Shown here: positions 8,572-18,827 of the stretch, one piece after another
Position numbering within the stretch: position 1 is the stretch's first letter
Layout: each line of letters opens with the position of its first letter
NCBI GenBank assembly: GCA_021324185.1
Contig: JAJPJN010000077.1
Span: 1 to 44,959 of the forward strand
Direction of reading: 5' to 3'
DNA: 44,959 bases
Source of the DNA: Terriglobia bacterium
Lineage (GTDB): Bacteria; Acidobacteriota; Terriglobia; Bryobacterales; Bryobacteraceae
Notes under the pieces: generated by a model
What the model was told of the DNA's origin: nothing
What the model saw: only the letters and a program-made list of their open reading frames with translations
The model's database searches: none
Position numbers and translations under genes: made by a program

Positions 8572-9525
8572 ACGGCTAAACAACAGATCATCCACGTCAT
8601 TGATTCGCATACTGGCGGTGAGCCGACCCGCGTCGTTATCGATGGCGGGCCGCCTCTTCGCCCGGGCACTCTCGCGCAGCAACTCGAGGAATTCCGCCGC
8701 GATTATGACCATTGGCGCTCCGCCATCGTCAATGAACCGCGCGGTTCCGATGCCGTCGTCGGCGCCTTGCTCTGTGAACCGCAAGATCCCACGTGTTCCG
8801 CCGGCGTTATTTTCTTTAACAATGTCGGCTATCTCGGAATGTGCGGGCACGGTACCATCGGGCTCGCCGTTACTCTGCAGTATTTAGGACGGATACAGCC
8901 GGGTCTGCATCGCATTGAAACCCCGGTGGGTCCAGTCGAGGCCTTATTGCACGACAACAACGAAGTGACGGTTCGGAACGTGCCCGCTTATCGTTCCGCC
9001 GCGGGTGTAACTGTCGAGGTGGAAGGTTTTGGGAAAGTCACCGGCGATGTCGCCTGGGGCGGCAACTGGTTTTTCCTCACCTACGATCTTCCGTTCGAAC
9101 TATCACTTGCAAATCTGGACCGGCTCTCCGATTACGCCTGGCGCATTCGTCAGGCATTGACCAAAAACGGCATAACCGGCGCAGACGGAAAAGAGATCGA
9201 CCACATTGAGATCTACGGCCCGCCAACGGTTGCCGAGGCTCACAGTAAGAACTTCGTCCTGTGTCCCGGCCGCAGTTATGACCGTTCTCCCTGCGGCACC
9301 GGCACGAGCGCCAAACTCGCCTGCCTCTATGCGGAAGGAAAACTACGCGAAGGCGAAACATGGCGTCAGGAAAGCCTCATCGGCAGCATTTTTGAAGCTT
9401 CGTTCACGATTCGTGATGGCCTGGTCTGTCCCGAAATTCGCGGCTCGGCATTTGTGAGCGCGGATTCGAAGCTGATACTGGATGATCGCGATCCCTTTCA
9501 ATGGGGCATCCGGCCGACTGCCTAA
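8572..9525 (+). CDS. Proline racemase / 4-hydroxyproline epimerase family protein, non-canonical start
   Basis: A PLP-independent amino-acid racemase. Both catalytic cysteines are present (C91 in MCGHGTIG and C241 in SPCGTGTSAK, counting from 8572), which points to racemase or epimerase rather than the Cys/Thr dehydratase subgroup. The spacing resembles 4-hydroxyproline epimerases. The obligatory N-terminal motif IDSHTGGEPTRVV is encoded from about 8596, but the frame from the TGA at 8563 onward has no ATG, GTG or TTG until 8767. Starting at 8767 would delete the motif. An ACG at 8572 (MAKQQIIHVIDSHTGGEP if read as Met) is the best candidate. No clear ribosome site precedes it. It lies 29 bp after the preceding gene and 23 bp before the next, so it may be operonic. 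An ATG-to-ACG mutation or a sequence error is possible. Confidence 0.88.
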   Translation, partial: TAKQQIIHVIDSHTGGEPTRVVIDGGPPLRPGTLAQQLEEFRRDYDHWRSAIVNEPRGSDAVVGALLCEPQDPTCSAGVIFFNNVGYLGMCGHGTIGLAVTLQYLGRIQPGLHRIETPVGPVEALLHDNNEVTVRNVPAYRSAAGVTVEVEGFGKVTGDVAWGGNWFFLTYDLPFELSLANLDRLSDYAWRIRQALTKNGITGADGKEIDHIEIYGPPTVAEAHSKNFVLCPGRSYDRSPCGTGTSAKLACLYAEGKLREGETWRQESLIGSIFEASFTIRDGLVCPEIRGSAFVSADSKLILDDRDPFQWGIRPTA

Positions 9526-9548
9526 GTAATACAGTAGAAAGTTCAGCT

Positions 9549-12500
9549 ATGCGACGAATACACGTGTGCGTTGCGTGCACGCTGGCATTAGCGTGCGCGG
9601 CCTTCGGGCAAACTTTCGATACCAAGCTGTTCGGCGATATGAAGTGGCGGGAGATTGGGCCTTATCGCGCCGGGCGCACGCGGGCGCTCGCGGGGGTGCC
9701 CAGCCAGCCGTACACTTTCTATATCGGCGCGGTGAACGGCGGCGTTTGGAAGACCACCGATGCAGGCCAAACCTGGCAGCCGCTGTTCGACGATCAACCG
9801 ACTGGCTCGATCGGCGCTTTGGCCGTCTCCGAATCCGACCCCAATGTCATCTATGTGGGCAGCGGCGAGGGGCTCATTCGCCCCGATCTTTCTGTCGGGG
9901 ATGGGATTTATAAATCCAGCGATGGCGGCAAAACCTGGACCCATCTCGGCTTGCGCGATTGCCAGCAGATTCCGTATATTGCGGTCGACCGGCACGATCC
10001 CAACCGGCTTTTTGTCGCCGTGCTCGGGCACCCTTACGGGCCCAATGAAGAGCGCGGTATTTTCCGTTCGACCGATGGCGGCCAGACGTTTCAGAAAGTG
10101 CTCTATAAAGGGCCGGACGTGGGCGGCTCCGATGTGAAGATCGATCCCAACCACCCCAACATCATCTACGCCGGACTTTGGGAGACGCGTCAAGGTCCTT
10201 GGGAGAACGGCGCCTGGAGCGGCACCGGAGGCGGCCTGTTCAAATCCACTGACGGCGGCGACACCTGGCAACAGATTAGCGGCCATGGCTTGCCTGAAGG
10301 AATCGTGCAGGTGGATGTGACAATTTCGCCGGCCAATTCAAACCGCATTTACGCGACTGTTGCGGCCGGCCCGCGCGTTGGCTTGTATCGTTCCGATGAT
10401 GCAGGCGAAAACTGGATCCGCGCCACCGATGATCCTCGGCCGGTGTTGCGCATTGGCGGCGGCGACCTGCCCGTCCCGAAAGTCGATCCCAAGAGTCCGG
10501 ATGTGATCTATGTGTGCAGCACCGTAACCTGGCGTTCAACCGACGCCGGCAAAAGCTGGTTCGGCTTGCGCGGTGCTCCCGGCGGCGATGATTATCAGAG
10601 TCTTTGGATTAACCCGAATGACACCAACATTCTGCTGTTGACCAGTGATCAGGGCGCGATTGTGTCACTCAACGGCGGCGTGAGTTGGACCACCTGGTAC
10701 AACCAGCCCACCGCGCAAATGTTCCACGTCGCGGTAGATAATGCATTCCCGTGGCGCGCTTGCGGGGGCCAGCAGGACAGCGGGTCCGCGTGCGTGCCGA
10801 ATCGCAGCAACGATGGCGAAATCACTTTTCACGACTGGCATCCGGTCGGCATCGAAGAATATGGAACCGCCGCGCCCGATCCGCTCGATCCCGATATTGT
10901 TTTCGGCGGCAAAGTGACGCGTTACAGCCGCCACACCGGGCAGATCGCCGAAGTGGAGCCGAAACCGCTACGCGATTACCGCGTCGTGCGCACGCAGCCG
11001 CTGATCTTTTCACCCGTCAATCCGCACTTGCTGTTTTTCGGCGCCAATACGGTCTTCAAAACATTGGATGGCGGCCGCAGTTGGACGGAGATCAGTCCCG
11101 ATCTGACGCGCAAGACCTGGGAGATTCCGCCCAACGTCGGCAAGTATTCCGATACGCCGCAAGCAAAACCCGTGCAGCGCGGGGTTGTCTATGCGCTGGC
11201 GCCATCGCCCTTCAGCGTCGACAAGCTCTGGGCCGGAACCGATGACGGCCTCATCTGGATCACCTCCGACGGCGGAAAGAATTGGAGCAATGTTACGCCG
11301 CCGCAATTGAAGCCGTGGTGGAAGGTCTCTATCCTGGACGCGGGCCACTTCGATTCGCAGACCGCCTATGCCGCCATCAACACGCTGCGCCTGGATGATA
11401 TGCGCCCGCACCTGTTCCGTACGCACGATAACGGCAAGACCTGGACCGAGATCAACAACGGCATCCCCGATGGCGCTCCGACCGATGTGATTCGTGAAGA
11501 TCCGAAGCGCAAAGGGCTGCTGTTTGCCGGAACCGAAACGCAAGTCTACGTCTCGTTCGACGATGGCGATCACTGGCACAGCCTGCGCCTGAATATGCCG
11601 GCCAGCTCCGTTCGCGATTTGCAGATCAAGGGAGACGATATCGTTGTCGCAACGCATGGCCGCGGCTTTCTGGTGCTCGACGACATCACGCCGCTGCGGC
11701 AGATCTCGCGGCAAGTGGCCGATTCCGCCGCTTATCTTTATAAACCGGGCACAGCGCTGCGCATTCGTGGCGATATGAATCCGCCTACGCCGTGGCCGCC
11801 GGAAGTTCCTGCTGGGAAGAACCCGCCCGATGGCGCGATCATTGATTACTATCTCGGCGATAACAGCTCCGGCCCGGTGACCCTCGAAATTTTCGACAGC
11901 GCCGGCAAGCTGGTGCGGCGGTACGCGAGCACGGACCCGGTGCCGCAGATTCCGGCCAACTATTCGGTGCCGCTCTACTGGGCGCGTCCCCCGCAAATTC
12001 TGTCCAGCGCGCCCGGCGAGCATCGCTTCCTTTGGGACCTGCACTACACGCCCGCACCTGGATTCGCGAATGGCCCGGATGCTGATCAGGCTGTCCCTCA
12101 CAACACGCCACCGCCGTTTACCTCGCCCTGGGTCATGCCCGGTAATTACACGGTGAAGCTCACAGCCGGCGGCCAAACACTCACGCAGCCGCTCACGGTC
12201 ACGATGGACCCGCGCGTGAAAACCCCGCTCGCCGATCTGCAGGCGCAGTTCCGGCTATCCATGGAACTCTACAACGCGATGCTGGAATCCGGCACGATTA
12301 TAGACCAGATCAGCGCGCTGCGAAAGCAGGCTCAGGAGCATGGCGCAACCGAATACGACCAGAAGCTCGAAGCTCTGGTGGGCCGTGGTGGTTTCGGCCG
12401 CGGTGGTGGCGGAGGCGGGTTCGGCGGCGGCGCGAATTCAGCCGCAACCTTCACCGGCTTGCGCGGGCAACTCGACCGCTTGCTGCATGAGCTGCAAAAT

Positions 12501-12617
12501 GCCGACGTGGCTCCGACAAAACAACAAACAGCCGCCTGTACCGCGCGGATTCAGGCCTTCAACACCTTGAAAGCCCAGTGGAACACGCTGAACCATGCAC
12601 GCCCGGCTGGATTATAA
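9549..12617 (+). CDS. Secreted Asp-box beta-propeller protein (VPS10/sortilin-like, glycosidase-type repeats)
   Basis: A 1022-residue exported protein. The signal peptide is MRRIHVCVACTLALACAAFG. At least ten Asp-box motifs (S/T-x-D-x-G-x-x-W/F) occur through residues 50-680, for example TTDAGQTW, SSDGGKTW, STDGGQTF, STDGGDTW, SDDAGENW, STDAGKSW, TLDGGRSW and THDNGKTW. These mark beta-propeller blades like those of VPS10/sortilin and sialidase-like proteins. After about 700 comes a beta-sandwich-like region with a VMPGNYTVKL strand, then a helical tail interrupted by a Gly-rich run (about 943-965). No catalytic residues can be assigned, so 'glycosyl hydrolase' labels for this family should be taken loosely. 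The ATG at 9549 is chosen because the signal peptide starts there. It is likely outer-membrane or extracellular. Confidence 0.85.
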   Translation: MRRIHVCVACTLALACAAFGQTFDTKLFGDMKWREIGPYRAGRTRALAGVPSQPYTFYIGAVNGGVWKTTDAGQTWQPLFDDQPTGSIGALAVSESDPNVIYVGSGEGLIRPDLSVGDGIYKSSDGGKTWTHLGLRDCQQIPYIAVDRHDPNRLFVAVLGHPYGPNEERGIFRSTDGGQTFQKVLYKGPDVGGSDVKIDPNHPNIIYAGLWETRQGPWENGAWSGTGGGLFKSTDGGDTWQQISGHGLPEGIVQVDVTISPANSNRIYATVAAGPRVGLYRSDDAGENWIRATDDPRPVLRIGGGDLPVPKVDPKSPDVIYVCSTVTWRSTDAGKSWFGLRGAPGGDDYQSLWINPNDTNILLLTSDQGAIVSLNGGVSWTTWYNQPTAQMFHVAVDNAFPWRACGGQQDSGSACVPNRSNDGEITFHDWHPVGIEEYGTAAPDPLDPDIVFGGKVTRYSRHTGQIAEVEPKPLRDYRVVRTQPLIFSPVNPHLLFFGANTVFKTLDGGRSWTEISPDLTRKTWEIPPNVGKYSDTPQAKPVQRGVVYALAPSPFSVDKLWAGTDDGLIWITSDGGKNWSNVTPPQLKPWWKVSILDAGHFDSQTAYAAINTLRLDDMRPHLFRTHDNGKTWTEINNGIPDGAPTDVIREDPKRKGLLFAGTETQVYVSFDDGDHWHSLRLNMPASSVRDLQIKGDDIVVATHGRGFLVLDDITPLRQISRQVADSAAYLYKPGTALRIRGDMNPPTPWPPEVPAGKNPPDGAIIDYYLGDNSSGPVTLEIFDSAGKLVRRYASTDPVPQIPANYSVPLYWARPPQILSSAPGEHRFLWDLHYTPAPGFANGPDADQAVPHNTPPPFTSPWVMPGNYTVKLTAGGQTLTQPLTVTMDPRVKTPLADLQAQFRLSMELYNAMLESGTIIDQISALRKQAQEHGATEYDQKLEALVGRGGFGRGGGGGGFGGGANSAATFTGLRGQLDRLLHELQNADVAPTKQQTAACTARIQAFNTLKAQWNTLNHARPAGL

Positions 12618-12629
12618 GCCAACAGGGCG

Positions 12630-14669
<2,040 letters not shown>

Positions 14670-14698
14670 ACTGTATTTCTACGGAACGCGAAGCTTCT

Positions 14699-15475
14699 TT
14701 GCCTCGAGCCGCAGCACTTGCCCGTCCGGGTGGCAGCATTAGCTTGTGGAAAGCGGTTGGATTGGCGTTGCTTGCCGCAGGCCTGGCCTCGAGCCAAGAC
14801 AGGGCGACAATCGAGCGACAGCTTCGTGACGTCGATCCGGAGGTCGTAGTGAAAGCGCTCAAAGAGGTCGCAGCGTCCCAGACTCTGTATGAAAATCCAA
14901 GAATTCAGCGCCGGGTCATCGGCCTCTTGAATGGCGAAACCTGGAACCCAAAATGGGAGGAACTCGCGGAAATGTTGCCGTATGAGGATTTCTATGATCA
15001 ATTACTGGAGACCACTAAAGTGATTGCCGTCCATACTCATAATCGGGATGCCTGGTTAGCTCTTGCGGAGGCAAATTACAATGAGGACTCGAAATATGGC
15101 CGCTGGCTCAGCAGGCAGCCGGAAGCCATTCCCGCGATTATTCAACTTTCGGACGATAAGAACGATGCGGAGGGGAGCCGGGCCATCGGGGTGATGGGAT
15201 ACACGATCGCGTCCTGCCGAGAAGATCCGGCACTTGCAATCTGTACACCGCAACTTGAGCAGGAATTGCTAAGCATCATCCGGCATCACGCCGAAACAGA
15301 CCCGGGTGTGACTCCCGCTGCCATTGACGCCCTCGGCGCTGCTGGAACTTCGGACGATATTCCCCTGCTTGAGACCCTGCGAACAAAGTTCCGGCCACCG
15401 ACCGACGTAAAAAACGCAACGGGCTGGCTGGTCGATCACGCCGAAGCAGCTATCCGGGCACGTGCAGGTAAGTAA
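14699..15475 (+). CDS. Hypothetical secreted helical protein (possible HEAT-like repeats)
   Basis: A 258-residue protein I do not recognise. The longest start is a TTG at 14699. A second TTG at 14744 would give a cleaner signal peptide (LWKAVGLALLAAGLASSQ), so the mature protein probably begins near residue 34. The rest is alpha-helical with charged and small residues. The pieces DVDPEVVVKALKEVAAS and TPAAIDALGAAGTSDDIPLLETL are reminiscent of HEAT/armadillo repeats, which usually act as protein-binding scaffolds. Codon choice looks less GC-biased than in its neighbours. It follows the CocE-like gene by 29 bp and may be its last operon partner. Function is not assigned. Confidence 0.6.
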   Translation: MPRAAALARPGGSISLWKAVGLALLAAGLASSQDRATIERQLRDVDPEVVVKALKEVAASQTLYENPRIQRRVIGLLNGETWNPKWEELAEMLPYEDFYDQLLETTKVIAVHTHNRDAWLALAEANYNEDSKYGRWLSRQPEAIPAIIQLSDDKNDAEGSRAIGVMGYTIASCREDPALAICTPQLEQELLSIIRHHAETDPGVTPAAIDALGAAGTSDDIPLLETLRTKFRPPTDVKNATGWLVDHAEAAIRARAGK

Positions 15476-15586
15476 GTAGTCAGAACCGATAAATTGCTGC
15501 CACTGGTGACCCGTGCGGCATCTTGCTGTTCGGCGCTACTAAGATCTGGCCCGCATGCAGTATCGTCTGCACTGCCGCGTCGTTGA

Positions 15587-16654
15587 CTAAATCTTCATCT
15601 TCGGTCGTGCCGGTCTCGCGACCTTTCGCCTGATGCGTATTCTCGTCAAATACGTGGTCTCGAGCGAATCGGAAACCAGTAACGTCAGGATACGGCCATC
15701 GTGCGCGGCAGTAACTACATCTTTCAACCGGTTGCTCGCGCCGCCGCCTACTTTGTGGTTGTACTCGGCCAGCGCTTCATCCACCTTCCGCTCATAGCAA
15801 CGCCGGATCGCTTTAATGGCGCGGGCGTGCATCTCACCCGCTTTTAAGCCGTTCGGCGCGCCTTCCACAGCTTCCTCCGCCAGATGCGGAAATTTGCTCA
15901 GGGATCGATACAACGCAAGTTCGTATTCAACGCCCGCCAGAACCACAGGCTCGTTCCGATCCTTCAGAACCTCGCTCAACCCTCTGTCGACCTGCCGGTA
16001 GAAGTGCGCCAAATACTCATCTCGCGCTTCGCGATCGGCACTGGTTCCAAACATCACGCCCTTAGCGCCCCGGCCGCCGCCGGCATCGGGCCCTGCAGAC
16101 GACCGGTTATCCAGCATATGGTCCGGCTTGGCGGTGTTCATGTACTCATCGAAGCTGGTCTGCGTCTCTTTCGGAAGTGGAATCTCTTCGGAGCTTCGCA
16201 TCGTGCAACGCAGCAGCCGCACATTCTTTTGGCTCAGCGCAAGAATGTAGAACGCCTTGCCTCGCGTCAGCTCCGGCAGCATTGGCCGCACGAAAAAATG
16301 CGGCCCGAGGACCGCCCGCGACGCGACCCGTTCATCCAGCCACGTGACGCGAAACACCTCCGCCGAACGAAACACCCCGATGGATTGCCCCTGCGGCTCG
16401 CCTTCCGCTAACAGCGACTGCCACTCTGTCACCGGTTCCAGCAGTTCGCGCCCGCCCGCGCCCGCCTCTTTTATCTTCGGTTCCACTGAGCGCACCAGTT
16501 CCCGCCATTCCAGTGCGTTCGCCTTCGCTGGCTGATTCGCACTACCCGCCGCCAGCGGCATATAAAAAGACAGGCACGGACCTTCCGCGCTCAGGAGCGG
16601 CTTCAGATCTCTTAGGCTCTCAAACTCACTTAGTTCAGCCTTTACGGTGTTCAT
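15587..16654 (-). CDS. baeRF-family protein (bacterial archaeo-eukaryotic release-factor-like)
   Basis: A 355-residue soluble protein matching the bacterial relatives of archaeal/eukaryotic release factor eRF1. The opening LKPLLSAEGPCLSFYMPL is typical of the baeRF group. Later blocks include GKAFYILALSQKNVRLLRC, the EPVVLAGVEYELALYRSL strand and a C-terminal ILTLLVSDSLETTYL segment. In computational surveys such proteins were proposed to act on ribosomes, perhaps in stress or ribosome rescue, but experimental roles are sparse. It is monocistronic, divergent from mraZ with 178 bp between, so it may share regulation with the division cluster. The subfamily number is not assigned here. No signal peptide or membrane segment is seen. 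Confidence 0.75.
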   Translation of the reverse strand: MNTVKAELSEFESLRDLKPLLSAEGPCLSFYMPLAAGSANQPAKANALEWRELVRSVEPKIKEAGAGGRELLEPVTEWQSLLAEGEPQGQSIGVFRSAEVFRVTWLDERVASRAVLGPHFFVRPMLPELTRGKAFYILALSQKNVRLLRCTMRSSEEIPLPKETQTSFDEYMNTAKPDHMLDNRSSAGPDAGGGRGAKGVMFGTSADREARDEYLAHFYRQVDRGLSEVLKDRNEPVVLAGVEYELALYRSLSKFPHLAEEAVEGAPNGLKAGEMHARAIKAIRRCYERKVDEALAEYNHKVGGGASNRLKDVVTAAHDGRILTLLVSDSLETTYLTRIRIRRKVARPARPKMKI

Positions 16655-16766
16655 ACGCCTATGAGAAACCCAGGCCTAAGGTACGGTTACGCGGGCCTTG
16701 CTGCGCCGACGCAGGCGTAACAAAGGCGAAAACAACGACTTACAAATAATTTCCTCAAGAAAACTC

Positions 16767-16795
16767 TTGCAATCATTTACAGCCGATGAGAATAT
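16767..16795 (+). promoter_or_regulatory. Candidate promoter of the dcw operon
   Basis: TTGCAA (16767-16772) and GAATAT (16790-16795) lie 17 bases apart, a weak to moderate vegetative-promoter match. It would place the transcription start near 16802, exactly where the MraZ-type repeats begin, so MraZ bound there would block or remodel initiation. Prediction only. Confidence 0.35.
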
Positions 16796-16800
16796 CAACT

Positions 16801-16840
16801 CAGTGGTCTAAAGTGATCCAAAGTGGTCGAAAGTGGTGCC
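16801..16840 (+). promoter_or_regulatory. MraZ-type operator: four 10-bp direct repeats
   Basis: Four tandem units with a strict 10-bp period carry the core AGTGGT, AGTGAT, AGTGGT, AGTGGT at 16802, 16812, 16822 and 16832, mostly followed by C-N-A-A. This matches the architecture of known MraZ boxes: GTG/TGGG-centred repeats at 10-bp period, with AAAGTG-type cores reported in mollicutes. MraZ binds such repeats as a ring and autorepresses the dcw operon. The fourth unit contains the GTG start codon of mraZ. Confidence 0.8.
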
Positions 16841-17342
16841 AGAAGAATCGTCCAGTCCGGCCAGCCAGTCCAACTCGTCCGCGCTCATCGAGCCGCCGCG
16901 GGGAACGCTCAGTGCTCGTGTCGACGAAAAAGGACGGCTGAAACTTCCGGCCGCCATGGCGCAGTATCTGGAGGCGATTGGAGAGCGGCAAGTTTTTGTG
17001 ACGACGCTGAATCTGCAAACAGCTCTAATCTATCCGATTTCCGTCTGGCGCGAAACGGAAAAGATGCTGCAGGAAGCGGGCGAAGATGCCGACGTGCGAG
17101 CGGATGTCGCCTTCGTGGCGAACCACTATGGTGAGGGCGTAGAGATGGATGCGCAGGGACGTGTGTTGATGCCGACCACCCTGCGGCGGGATTTGGAACT
17201 GGAAAAAGACGACGTTTCGCTGCTCTTCTACAAGCAGCGGATCGAAGTGTTCGGCAGTAAGGTGTACGCGGAACGGTTGAGGGCGGCCAAGACCAATCTG
17301 GCCGAAAAGGTCGGGGCGCTGCAGAAGAAAGGGTTGCGCTAA
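16833..17342 (+). CDS. mraZ: Transcriptional regulator MraZ
   Basis: A 169-residue regulator with two SpoVT/AbrB-like MraZ domains. The first is RGTLSARVDEKGRLKLPAAM (from about residue 23). The second is VEMDAQGRVLMPTTLRRDLEL (about 103-123), with the DxxGR motif in each. It binds the repeats at 16801-16840 and is expected to repress its own operon. It has an unusual Ser/Pro-rich N-terminal extension of about 22 residues, because the only in-frame starts are GTGs at 16833 and 16836. Both lie inside the operator, and no Shine-Dalgarno sequence is evident. Its stop is 9 bp before the rsmH start. The family call is secure; the start is not. Confidence 0.93.
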   Translation: MVPEESSSPASQSNSSALIEPPRGTLSARVDEKGRLKLPAAMAQYLEAIGERQVFVTTLNLQTALIYPISVWRETEKMLQEAGEDADVRADVAFVANHYGEGVEMDAQGRVLMPTTLRRDLELEKDDVSLLFYKQRIEVFGSKVYAERLRAAKTNLAEKVGALQKKGLR

Positions 17343-17351
17343 GCCGTATGT

Positions 17352-18248
17352 ATGCAGCCCGAACCCTCGCCGCCGCATTATCCGGTTCTGCTGCGCGAAT
17401 CGCTCGAGTATCTCGCGATTCGGCCGGACGGAATTTATGTAGACGTGACCGCTGGGTTGGGCGGTCATGCGCGAGCTATCGCAGCCCGGTTGGAAACGGG
17501 TCTCTTGCTGGCCTGCGATCGCGATGCCGAATCGCTCGAAAAGGCGAAAGCCGATTCGAGCGATTTTGCGGCACGTATTCGCTGGTTTCACGGCGCCTTT
17601 TCCAGGCTGCCGGAAGCGCTCGCGCAGAACGGGATTGAGGAAGTGGATGGCGCGCTGGCCGATCTCGGGGTGAGCCGGTACCAGCTTAGTAGTGGCGAAC
17701 GTGGTTTCTCTTTGATGGCGGACGGCCCGCTCGATATGCGAATGGACCGTTCGCAGGAGTTGACCGCGGCGGATCTTGTGAACGAAATGCCCGAACAGGG
17801 CCTCGCCGGCTTGCTTTATGAGCTGGGCGAAGAAAGGAGGTCGCGAAGAATCTCCAGAGCAATCGTTCGCGCGCGGCCGATTCGTTCGACTGCCCACCTG
17901 GCGCGAGTCGTCGAGGAAGCCGTGCCGCGAACGGGGAGAATTCACCCGGCGACGCAGACTTTTATGGCGCTGCGCTTGAAGGTGAATGACGAGTTAGGCG
18001 AGTTGGAACGGTTGCTTGAGGAAGTTCCGAAGCGGCTGAAGAGCGGTGGACGATTCGTCGTGATCACATTCATGTCGCTCGAAGATCGAAAGGTGAAGCA
18101 GGCATTTCAGCAGTTGGCGAAAGCCGGGCAGGCCAAAATCCTGACAAAGCACGTCGTGAAGCCGACCGACGAAGAGATTCGAATCAATCCGCCCTCAAGA
18201 AGTGCGAAGCTTCGGGCGATTGAAAAATTAACAGTGCCGGCGCCGTAA
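17352..18248 (+). CDS. rsmH: 16S rRNA m4C1402 methyltransferase RsmH (MraW)
   Basis: A 298-residue SAM-dependent methyltransferase that modifies N4 of C1402 in the ribosomal P site, second gene of the dcw operon as usual. It opens with HYPVLLRESLEYL. The SAM motif is VDVTAGLGGHARAI (about 30-43). Downstream are ADLGVSRYQLSSGERGFSLMADGPLDMRMD and the C-terminal RINPPSRSAKLRAIEKL. One oddity is that the conserved FHSLEDR block reads FMSLEDR here (ATG codon at about 18072), replacing a nearly invariant histidine. The domain otherwise looks intact. ATG at 17352 is chosen from position and family alignment. Confidence 0.96.
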   Translation: MQPEPSPPHYPVLLRESLEYLAIRPDGIYVDVTAGLGGHARAIAARLETGLLLACDRDAESLEKAKADSSDFAARIRWFHGAFSRLPEALAQNGIEEVDGALADLGVSRYQLSSGERGFSLMADGPLDMRMDRSQELTAADLVNEMPEQGLAGLLYELGEERRSRRISRAIVRARPIRSTAHLARVVEEAVPRTGRIHPATQTFMALRLKVNDELGELERLLEEVPKRLKSGGRFVVITFMSLEDRKVKQAFQQLAKAGQAKILTKHVVKPTDEEIRINPPSRSAKLRAIEKLTVPAP

Positions 18249-18277
18249 GGCGAGCGGCAAGAATTTAGGAAAATCAC

Positions 18278-18778
18278 ATGGCGTCATTTGCAACATTTGT
18301 CAATCGATTCGTCGGAGTCAGCGAGCTCGCTGACGCCCCGCCTGCCGTTTGGACTCGCACCGAGTCCCCGCGCCTTCGTCCCATAGCGAACGAAGACGTC
18401 TATCTCTTTGTCAAGCGCATCGATAACAGCTCGGTCGTGCGCGCCGTCGATCCCGCCGCGCGCCGCGCGCGCAGCCACAGCGTGCTGGTAGGCTTCACGG
18501 CTGCTGTTCTGGTGATTGCCGGGCTGGTGCCCATAGCCTACAACACGCTAGCCGGCTTCACGCTGCAAAACCTGCGCCAGGAGCAGGAAAAGCTGAAGCA
18601 GGAGCGCACCATGCTCGAAGCCTCCGAAGCCGGCCTGCTGAGCTACGGCCGTCTCGAAAAGCTCGCGGCCGCTCTGAATATGGTGGACCCGGCGCCGCAG
18701 CAGGTGCAATTCCTCGAAGGCAAATCTAAGACCGCCGAAGCCCGCAACAACCTGCCGGTGGAGGTCCGTCCTCACTGA
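18278..18778 (+). CDS. ftsL: FtsL-like division protein
   Basis: A 166-residue bitopic protein in the ftsL position between rsmH and ftsI. It has a cytoplasmic N-terminus of about 65 residues and one membrane helix (about 69-92: VLVGFTAAVLVIAGLVPIAY). A periplasmic coiled coil follows (NLRQEQEKLKQERTMLEASEAG), with the typical tail motif YGRLEKLAAALNMVDPAPQQV. FtsL-type proteins join FtsQ and FtsB to activate FtsWI. Sequence similarity in this family is always low, so the call rests on topology, coiled coil and synteny. The cytoplasmic domain is longer than that of E. coli FtsL. AGGAAAA precedes the ATG. Confidence 0.8.
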   Translation: MASFATFVNRFVGVSELADAPPAVWTRTESPRLRPIANEDVYLFVKRIDNSSVVRAVDPAARRARSHSVLVGFTAAVLVIAGLVPIAYNTLAGFTLQNLRQEQEKLKQERTMLEASEAGLLSYGRLEKLAAALNMVDPAPQQVQFLEGKSKTAEARNNLPVEVRPH

Positions 18779-18827
18779 CAGCTCATTCAGAGCCGGAAGC
18801 GAAGCGACTCGGAGGTCGTGAGGGCAG

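Noticed and set aside
8767-9525. Proline racemase starting at TTG 8767
   Set aside because: This would delete the substrate-binding IDSHTGGEP motif that is encoded in the same frame upstream.
16801-16840. Four short repeats as a CRISPR or minisatellite
   Set aside because: The 10-bp period, position before mraZ and core sequence fit a MraZ operator much better.
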